Source: Staphylococcus felis (GTDB lineage: Bacteria; Bacillota; Bacilli; Staphylococcales; Staphylococcaceae). Taken from it: 64,000 bases of DNA. A program made the position numbers and the translations under genes. Shown piece after piece: positions 58,515 to 64,000 of this stretch. The notes beneath the pieces were generated by a model that did not search any database, was not told the DNA's origin, and saw nothing but the letters and a program-made list of their open reading frames with translations. The first letter of the stretch is position 1, and each line of letters starts with the position of its first letter. The stretch is taken from NCBI RefSeq assembly GCF_003012915.1, contig NZ_CP027770.1, positions 1,860,001 through 1,924,000 on the forward strand, read 5' to 3'.

Positions 58515-59588
58515 TTATGACGCCTCCTCTCCTAAACTTTTTAGTATTTGAAATGCTTGTTTTAAAATGGCTTGATTAACTGTACAAACTGTAGGAGAAC
58601 CAAGCTCAGTTAATAAAACCATGCGAATACCATCTGAATTATTCTTTTTATCTTGAAGCATTAATGTATATAACGGTTCGAATGAAAATTGATGAATGTA
58701 TTCAACTGGATAACTCATAGATACACAATATTGATAGTAGTGATGAATATCAAATTGAGTGTCATGTATTAAGTTAGTAACTATAAATTGATAAAGTATA
58801 CCAATCATTACCGCATGTCCATGTGGAAGTTTATGTTGATATTCAATGGCGTGTCCAAAAGTGTGGCCTAAGTTAAGGTATTGTCTCTGGCCTTTTTCGA
58901 GCTCATCTTTAAGTACTATTTCGAGCTTTGTCTGTATCCCTTGAAATATAAAAGATTCAATATGACTTAACGACAGTAAAGAATTAAGGCTGTTATAGTG
59001 CCTTTCAATATCCAATGTTGCTTTTTCGCCTTTAAGTAATGCATGCTTGTATAGCTCTGCATAGCCACTTAAAATTTCACTTTTAGGTAATGTATTTAAA
59101 AATTCTAAATCATATAAAACTGCGCTTGGTCGATGAAATGCGCCAATTAAATTTTTACCTTGAGAAGCATTAATGCCTACTTTGCCCCCGATACTTGAAT
59201 CATGCGCCAAAATAGTAGTTGGCATTTGGATTAAATCAACACCTCTTAATAAAGTAGATGCTAAAAATCCTACGAAATCACCGGTTGCCCCCCCGCCAAT
59301 GGAAACGAGACAAGTTTGGCGAGTGGGTTGAAAGCTCAGAAGTTTTTCCATAACTGTACTATAATGTTGGATGTTTTTTAACTTCTCTCCAGAAGTTAAA
59401 AGTATTAAATGCGATTGAGTGGATTGAACGATATGATCAATTTTTGTTTTCCAATAATGGTAAACTTCTTCATCAGCAAGAATAAAAACGTGCTGATAGT
59501 GCTCGAGAAACGCATTAAGTTTAGTACTTGCATTTTTTTCAATTATGATTGGATAATTGCGATTTGGGTATGTTGTTACGAATTGCAT
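58515..59588 (-). CDS. aroB: 3-dehydroquinate synthase
   Basis: 357 residues, NAD- and metal-dependent, making dehydroquinate from DAHP. Seen are GGGATGDFVGFLASTLLRGV, TTILAHDSSIGGKVGINASQGKN, FHRP and the zinc ligands in LNLGHTFGHAIEY and GHAVMIG. The start follows AGGTGAG, 14 bases after aroC. Confidence 0.95.
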   Translation of the reverse strand: MQFVTTYPNRNYPIIIEKNASTKLNAFLEHYQHVFILADEEVYHYWKTKIDHIVQSTQSHLILLTSGEKLKNIQHYSTVMEKLLSFQPTRQTCLVSIGGGATGDFVGFLASTLLRGVDLIQMPTTILAHDSSIGGKVGINASQGKNLIGAFHRPSAVLYDLEFLNTLPKSEILSGYAELYKHALLKGEKATLDIERHYNSLNSLLSLSHIESFIFQGIQTKLEIVLKDELEKGQRQYLNLGHTFGHAIEYQHKLPHGHAVMIGILYQFIVTNLIHDTQFDIHHYYQYCVSMSYPVEYIHQFSFEPLYTLMLQDKKNNSDGIRMVLLTELGSPTVCTVNQAILKQAFQILKSLGEEAS

Positions 59589-59602
59589 CGTCTCACCTAC
59601 TG

Positions 59603-60769
59603 TTAAAATGTTATATTAAGTTGTCTACGCGTTTCAATTTGTGTCTGTAATCTTGAGAAATCATTTGATTCAAATTCTTCTATAAGTGCACGTGCAATTT
59701 CGAATGATACTGCATGTTCACAAACAATACTTGCAGCAGGTACTGCACAGCTATCAGAACGCTCAATAGACGCTTTGAATGATTCTTTACTTAAAATATC
59801 AACAGACTCTAATGGTTTATATAACGTAGGGATAGGTTTCATTACACCATTTACAATGATTGGCATACCATTTGACATACCGCCTTCTAAACCGCCAAGG
59901 TGATTTGATGCTCTTGTGTATCCGTCAGATTCATTGTATAAAATAGGATCTTGTACTTGACTACCGGGTTTTTCTGCCATTTTAAATCCATCCCCAAAAC
60001 TTACGCCCTTAAAAGCGTTAATACTTGTAACACTTTGTGCAATACGTCCATCTAATTTTTTATCATAATGAACATAACTCCCTATACCGATTGGCATATT
60101 ATCAATAATCACTTGGACAACACCACCAATTGAGTCTCCCTCTTTTTTAGCTTGATCAATTACATCATGAACAACGGGAACTAAAGAGGCATCAATCATG
60201 CGTACATCATTTTGATCGGCGTGATCATAGATAGTTTGAATGTCATAATTATTTTCATCTTTAATATTGCCGATAGAAACTACGCGACTTAAAACTTGAA
60301 TGTCTAGTTGCTGCAAGAGTTGCTTACATACAGCGCCTACTGCTACTCTTGCAGCAGTTTCACGCGCAGAGGAACGTTCAAGGACATTTCGCAAGTCTTT
60401 ATGATTATACTTCATCCCTCCAATTAGATCGGCATGACCAGGTCTCGGTTTTGTAATGACACGCTTCATACTAGATTTTTCTTCATCGCTAATTGGAGAA
60501 GCGCCCATAATATTACGCCAATGGGTAAAATCATCATTTTTAATTACAATCGTCACGGGACTACCTAAAGTAACTCCATGTCGTACACCGGAAACGATTT
60601 CCACTGTGTCTTTCTCTATTTGCATACGACGACCACGTCCATATCCCCCTTGACGCTTAAACATTTCTTGATTTAACTGGGCGATATCTATTTTCATATT
60701 CGCAGGCAAGCCTTCAATAATTACTGTAAGTTGAGGTCCATGTGACTCTCCGGCCGTTAAAAATCTCAT
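59603..60769 (-). CDS. aroC: Chorismate synthase
   Basis: 388 residues, FMN-dependent. Signatures are [16 protein letters not shown] at the N-terminus, [35 protein letters not shown] split across the first third, and [13 protein letters not shown]. It completes the route to chorismate, the precursor for aromatic amino acids, folate and the menaquinone made by the adjacent hepT-menG-hepS genes. It is first in the aroC-aroB-aroA run. Confidence 0.96.
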   Translation of the reverse strand: MRFLTAGESHGPQLTVIIEGLPANMKIDIAQLNQEMFKRQGGYGRGRRMQIEKDTVEIVSGVRHGVTLGSPVTIVIKNDDFTHWRNIMGASPISDEEKSSMKRVITKPRPGHADLIGGMKYNHKDLRNVLERSSARETAARVAVGAVCKQLLQQLDIQVLSRVVSIGNIKDENNYDIQTIYDHADQNDVRMIDASLVPVVHDVIDQAKKEGDSIGGVVQVIIDNMPIGIGSYVHYDKKLDGRIAQSVTSINAFKGVSFGDGFKMAEKPGSQVQDPILYNESDGYTRASNHLGGLEGGMSNGMPIIVNGVMKPIPTLYKPLESVDILSKESFKASIERSDSCAVPAASIVCEHAVSFEIARALIEEFESNDFSRLQTQIETRRQLNITF

Positions 60770-60853
60770 GACGTTATAACACGCTCCTTATTCTATGGAA
60801 TAGTACTAATAAGAATAACACATATTCTCATCCATTTTGCATAAATAATATGA

Positions 60854-60882
60854 TTAATATCATATCATACTTTAAACATCAA
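60854..60882 (-). promoter_or_regulatory. Candidate aroC operon promoter
   Basis: On the minus strand TTGATG (60882-60877) and TATTAA (60859-60854) are separated by 17 bases, about 80 bases before the aroC ATG. The -10 is imperfect; overlapping TATGATAT sequences offer alternatives. Confidence 0.45.
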
Positions 60883-60943
60883 ATTAACAGAAAAATATAA
60901 AAATTTTTACGCTTTTATGTATTAAAGAAATTGGGATTAAAAA

Positions 60944-61311
60944 GGTTCTATAGTAAATCGGACTGGTGTATAAATAATTTCATTTATTTGATTGTTCCAT
61001 AAAGCCTCGCTTTTCTAGGTGCCTCACCTCAACTCATTTTAAGATTGAACTTACCCAATCTTAAAATGGATTTTCGGTTACGGCAAGATGCCTAAGAAGT
61101 CTCGGCTTAGGAATCAATCAAATGTACTATATTTATTCCCACTCCTAAGTTATAAAGTATGTTTTACCAACTCAATTTTACTGATTTATGTTGTATTAAA
61201 AGAGGCATTAATGTTCAAAACTTTATGATCATACAACGAAAAAGGCGTTAAGCAATCCATTATTGCATAACGCCTTAATTTAATGCGACCAGTCCAATTT
61301 GACTGAGAGCC
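60944..61311 (-). mobile_element. 368-bp non-autonomous inverted-repeat element (MITE-like), copy B
   Basis: Same length as copy A but in the opposite orientation, with about 20 substitutions and no indels. It is flanked by a perfect 8-bp duplication, ATTAAAAA, at 60936-60943 and 61312-61319. The terminal repeats are GGTTCTATAGTAAATCGG and (complement) GGCTCTCAGTCAAATTGG. The duplicated site belongs to the U-tract of the ndk terminator. A CCTAAG/CTTAGG stem intact here is broken in copy A. There is no coding capacity. Confidence 0.9.
61238..61277 (-). terminator. Intrinsic terminator carried by element copy B
   Basis: AAGGCGTTA pairs with TAACGCCTT plus GCAAT/ATTGC, followed on the minus strand by TTTTTCG. 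It gives a second stop signal behind ndk, and compared with copy A one A-U pair has become C-G. Confidence 0.78.
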
Positions 61312-61313
61312 AT

Positions 61314-61358
61314 TAAAAAAAGATAAGAATTGACATGAAAAGTCAGCTCTTATCTTTA
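61314..61358 (-). terminator. ndk terminator
   Basis: AGATAAGA-CTGAC pairs with GTCA-TCTTATCT, followed on the minus strand by T7. The 3' part of the U-tract is one copy of the element's target duplication. Confidence 0.82.
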
Positions 61359-61370
61359 AAAGGTGTGAAT

Positions 61371-61820
61371 CTATTCATATAACCAAGTTTCATCTGGTGC
61401 TTGGTATGTATTTATTTCGTCTTCTTTAAACCATAATGCAATTTCACGTTTAGCTGATTCAACTGAATCCGAGCCATGAACAACATTACGACCCACAGTT
61501 AAACCTAAATCGCCTCTTATTGAACCTGGAGTCGCTTCAGATGGATTTGTCGAACCGATGATGTGTCTTGAAACAGCTACAGCATCGTCCCCTTCAATAA
61601 CCATTGCAAAAACAGGCGCAGAAGTTATAAATGAAATAAGTGAACTGTAAAAAGGTCTTTCTTTATGCTCAGCATAATGTTCTTCAGCTAATGGAGTTGG
61701 AACAGTCATAAGTTTTGCCCCAACTAGCTTTAACCCTTTTTGTTCAATACGTTGGATAATATTTCCGATTAGTTTACGTTGTACTGCATCTGGTTTTATC
61801 ATAACAAAAGTTTTTTCCAT
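61371..61820 (-). CDS. ndk: Nucleoside diphosphate kinase
   Basis: 149 residues, with the phospho-histidine His115 in [14 protein letters not shown] and [13 protein letters not shown] at the N-terminus. It equilibrates nucleoside triphosphates. ATG 61820 is chosen for family fit and the AAGGGG site; the frame is open for 21 more codons. It is the last gene of the hepS-menG-hepT-ndk order. Confidence 0.96.
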   Translation of the reverse strand: MEKTFVMIKPDAVQRKLIGNIIQRIEQKGLKLVGAKLMTVPTPLAEEHYAEHKERPFYSSLISFITSAPVFAMVIEGDDAVAVSRHIIGSTNPSEATPGSIRGDLGLTVGRNVVHGSDSVESAKREIALWFKEDEINTYQAPDETWLYE

Positions 61821-61895
61821 TTCTGTTTGCCCCTTTACTGATGTATCCACTATTATCCTATCATTAAGTTGAAGCGCTTTCAATAAATATCTTGA

Positions 61896-62852
61896 TTATC
61901 GCATTCGAGTTTGTAACTTTTTAATTAATTTTTTAAATAACGGTTTAACATCATCATTGTTAATTGAATCTAACAGCACTTCAGCTTTATGTAGATAACG
62001 CTGACTAATATCTAAAGAATCTTGAATGACAGGTGATTGACGAATTTGATTAATGCATTCATCAAATTGTGCTTCAGAGGCATGTGGATGTAACTTTTCA
62101 ATTTTGTCCGCAAAACTTGGTATTCTTTTCATTTCTAACAATACAGGAAGTGTCATATGCCCATTACGCAAGTCACTTCCGACAGGCTTACCTAATTTCT
62201 TTTCAGTGCTTGTAAAATCTAAAACATCATCAACAATTTGAAAACTCATTCCAATATTATGACCAATCATTTTCATTTTTTGAATAGTTTTTTCATCAGC
62301 GTTTGATGTCATTGCACCTACTTGGGTAGCAAGTTGAATTAACAGAGCGGTTTTACGATTAATTCTTCTTAAATAGTTAGTAATGGATTGCTTTGTTCTA
62401 AATTGATCTTGAAATTGAAAAAGTTCTCCTCGACATACTTCTAATATAGCTGAAGACAAAACTTGATGAATCCGATAGTCTTTAATATTTGAAAGGTGTT
62501 CAACAGCTTTTGCAAGCAAGAAGTTACCAGTTAAAATTGCAGTGGGTTTATCCCATTTTTTCTCAATAGTTGGATTACCACGTCGTTTATCACTATAGTC
62601 AATGACATCATCATGAACAAGTGTGGCCATATGAATAAGTTCTAATGCAGCAGCAACATCATATGCAGCAATATTCCCTTTGTCTTGACCAATGTGACTA
62701 CTTAAAATAACAAATAACGGTCTGACACGTTTTCCACCAGAAGATAGAAGGTGATGGGAAGCTATCTCAAGTGTGGGATCATTACTCTGAATCAACTGTT
62801 TTAAGATATTTTCAATTTTTTTAATTTCTTGATTCACGTTTATTTTCGACAT
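61896..62852 (-). CDS. hepT: Heptaprenyl diphosphate synthase, catalytic component II
   Basis: 318 residues, an all-helical polyprenyl synthase. The first Asp-rich motif is HDDVIDYSD (81-85 core), the second QIVDDVLDF, with GGKRVRPLF at the substrate end. Together with HepS it makes the C35 side chain of menaquinone. It starts 19 bases after menG. Confidence 0.92.
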   Translation of the reverse strand: MSKINVNQEIKKIENILKQLIQSNDPTLEIASHHLLSSGGKRVRPLFVILSSHIGQDKGNIAAYDVAAALELIHMATLVHDDVIDYSDKRRGNPTIEKKWDKPTAILTGNFLLAKAVEHLSNIKDYRIHQVLSSAILEVCRGELFQFQDQFRTKQSITNYLRRINRKTALLIQLATQVGAMTSNADEKTIQKMKMIGHNIGMSFQIVDDVLDFTSTEKKLGKPVGSDLRNGHMTLPVLLEMKRIPSFADKIEKLHPHASEAQFDECINQIRQSPVIQDSLDISQRYLHKAEVLLDSINNDDVKPLFKKLIKKLQTRMR

Positions 62853-62871
62853 GGAATTCTCACCTTTGTTA

Positions 62872-63582
62872 TTAAATCGATTTAGGTTTATAAGCTAAGT
62901 GCATCGCTGCAACACCACCTGTAAAACTACGTATTTTGACATTTTGAAAGTTTTCTGATTCAAATATACGCTTTAATGTTTTTCGATCTGGAAAATCAAA
63001 AGCTGATTGTTGTAACCATTCGTATTCTTCTTTAGACTTTGCAAAAAACTTTCCAAAAAGTGGCATAACAAATTTGAAGTACACTTTATAGATTTGTTTG
63101 AAAATAGGAAATGTAGGCTGACTTGTTTCAAGACATACAACCATTCCACCAGGTTTTAATACACGGAACATTTCAGAAAGTGCTTTTGAATAATCTGGAA
63201 TATTGCGCAAACCGAAACCAATAGTGACATAGTCAAAAGTGTTGTCTTTAAAGGGTAAGTCCATCGCGTCTCCTTGCACAAGACGAATATTGCTTATGTT
63301 TTCAGTTTTTTCTTCTGCAACTTTTAACATATTTTCACTAAAATCGACACCTGTGACTTCACCAGTATGACCGACAGCTTTACTCAAAGCAATAGTCCAA
63401 TCACCCGTACCGCAACAAACGTCTAAAGCAATAGATCCAGGTTTAACGTCCATGGATTTCATGACCTTTTTACGCCATACTTTGTGTTGTTCGAAGCTAA
63501 TAATGTTATTAAGACTATCGTATTTATTAGAGATATTTTGAAATACCTTATATACTTGCTCTTTATTTGCTTTATTTGTCAT
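62872..63582 (-). CDS. menG: Demethylmenaquinone methyltransferase
   Basis: 236 residues, a class I SAM methyltransferase (MenG/UbiE). Motif I is [15 protein letters not shown], with [33 protein letters not shown] and [16 protein letters not shown]. It adds the last methyl group of menaquinone. Its ATG overlaps the hepS stop by one base. Confidence 0.95.
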   Translation of the reverse strand: MTNKANKEQVYKVFQNISNKYDSLNNIISFEQHKVWRKKVMKSMDVKPGSIALDVCCGTGDWTIALSKAVGHTGEVTGVDFSENMLKVAEEKTENISNIRLVQGDAMDLPFKDNTFDYVTIGFGLRNIPDYSKALSEMFRVLKPGGMVVCLETSQPTFPIFKQIYKVYFKFVMPLFGKFFAKSKEEYEWLQQSAFDFPDRKTLKRIFESENFQNVKIRSFTGGVAAMHLAYKPKSI

Positions 63583-63998
63583 TATATTTTCGTCTCCATT
63601 AAAAATTGTTTGTTTTGTAAAATATCAATAATTGCCCTAATTTCGTCTTCCGTATGATGAACTAAATATGTAAGGTGCTCCACTTTGAGTTGATTCATGA
63701 TTTGTTCGTATATATGTGATACATCTTGATTTAGGTTAAATATATCATTAAGTGTGCCAATAACCATTGTTTCTATTTTGAAAATCGTGTGATAAAGTTC
63801 ATAATCTGATAAATCATTTTTTGAATGTTGAATATGAGACTTTAATTCATTAATTTTAATAATAGTTTGACTCATACGCATATGAAATGTGATATCTTCA
63901 AGTTCTGATAATAATTGATAATAATGCGCGCTTAATAAATCACCAATTAATATAGCATCACGGTCATAGTTGTAGTAACTAATGCGATCTAAATGTTT
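63582..63998 (-). CDS. hepS: Heptaprenyl diphosphate synthase component I, C-terminal part (partial)
   Basis: 138 residues are visible and the frame stays open to the right edge, so the start lies outside. Visible text includes [20 protein letters not shown], typical of the non-catalytic HepS subunit that sets chain length with HepT. Position directly before menG and hepT supports this. An internal ATG at 63881 is not the start, because the frame and similarity continue upstream. Confidence 0.88.
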   Translation of the reverse strand, partial: KHLDRISYYNYDRDAILIGDLLSAHYYQLLSELEDITFHMRMSQTIIKINELKSHIQHSKNDLSDYELYHTIFKIETMVIGTLNDIFNLNQDVSHIYEQIMNQLKVEHLTYLVHHTEDEIRAIIDILQNKQFLMETKI

Positions 63999-64000
63999 CA

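Overview
The window is a stretch of staphylococcal chromosome. AT content is high, Shine-Dalgarno sites are strong, and gene content and order match the Staphylococcus core genome: the end of the lysine/DAP operon, cspA, odhAB, arlRS, murG, msrAB-crr, folA-thyA, rnpB, recU-pbp2, nth-dnaD, asnS, bshA, the aro genes, ndk and the menaquinone genes. The proteins resemble S. aureus orthologues but clearly differ from them, so a coagulase-negative species is most likely; I cannot name it. There is no prophage, CRISPR array, resistance island or tRNA cluster.

Layout. 1-4.1 kb: 3' end of the dap operon on + (dapD tail, dapL, alr2, lysA), closed by a small mobile element. 4.2-4.9 kb: cspA and a DUF1033 gene on -. 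5.0-7.1 kb: acyP, xpaC, telA on +. 7.2-12.5 kb: brnQ, a vWA/MoxR pair, a DUF6501 protein and a VOC protein on -. 12.5-14.6 kb: intergenic repeat plus an IS110-family element. 14.7-31 kb: odhB-odhA, arlS-arlR, an IsrR-like iron-responsive sRNA (+), pgpB, murG, ctpA, yozE-crr-msrB-msrA-fakB2-folA-thyA, a bacilliredoxin, cvfC and a zinc-finger protein. 31-32.2 kb: a queuosine-precursor transporter behind a preQ1 riboswitch, and an RNase HI-like protein (+). 32.4-40.8 kb: 5'-3' exonuclease, dynamin, rarD, RNA methyltransferase, rnpB, gpsB, ypsA, yppE (-). 41-43.9 kb: recU-pbp2 (+). 44.2-60.8 kb: ypoC, nth, dnaD, asnS, dinG, birA, cca, bshA, mazG-like, Zn-peptidase, ypjA, ypiB, ypiA, aroA, aroB, aroC (-). 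61.3-64 kb: ndk, hepT, menG, hepS (-).

Themes. Cell-wall supply and division recur (DAP/D-Ala genes, murG, pbp2, gpsB, ypiA/ypiB). So does thiol redox repair (bshA, bacilliredoxin, msrA/B), along with folate/thymidylate and the shikimate-to-menaquinone route (aroCBA, ndk, hepT-menG-hepS).

The least ordinary material lies between genes. Two 368-bp non-autonomous elements sit in opposite orientation with perfect 8-bp target duplications. One of them lies inside the lysA stop codon and rebuilds it. Both carry a promoter-independent terminator hairpin that shows a compensatory base-pair change. The IS110 transposase has ATC where its start codon should be, and its 5' flank could encode a bridge RNA. 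Regulatory RNAs include the IsrR-like locus with two Fur boxes and a preQ1-I riboswitch. I found no convincing wholly new multi-gene system.
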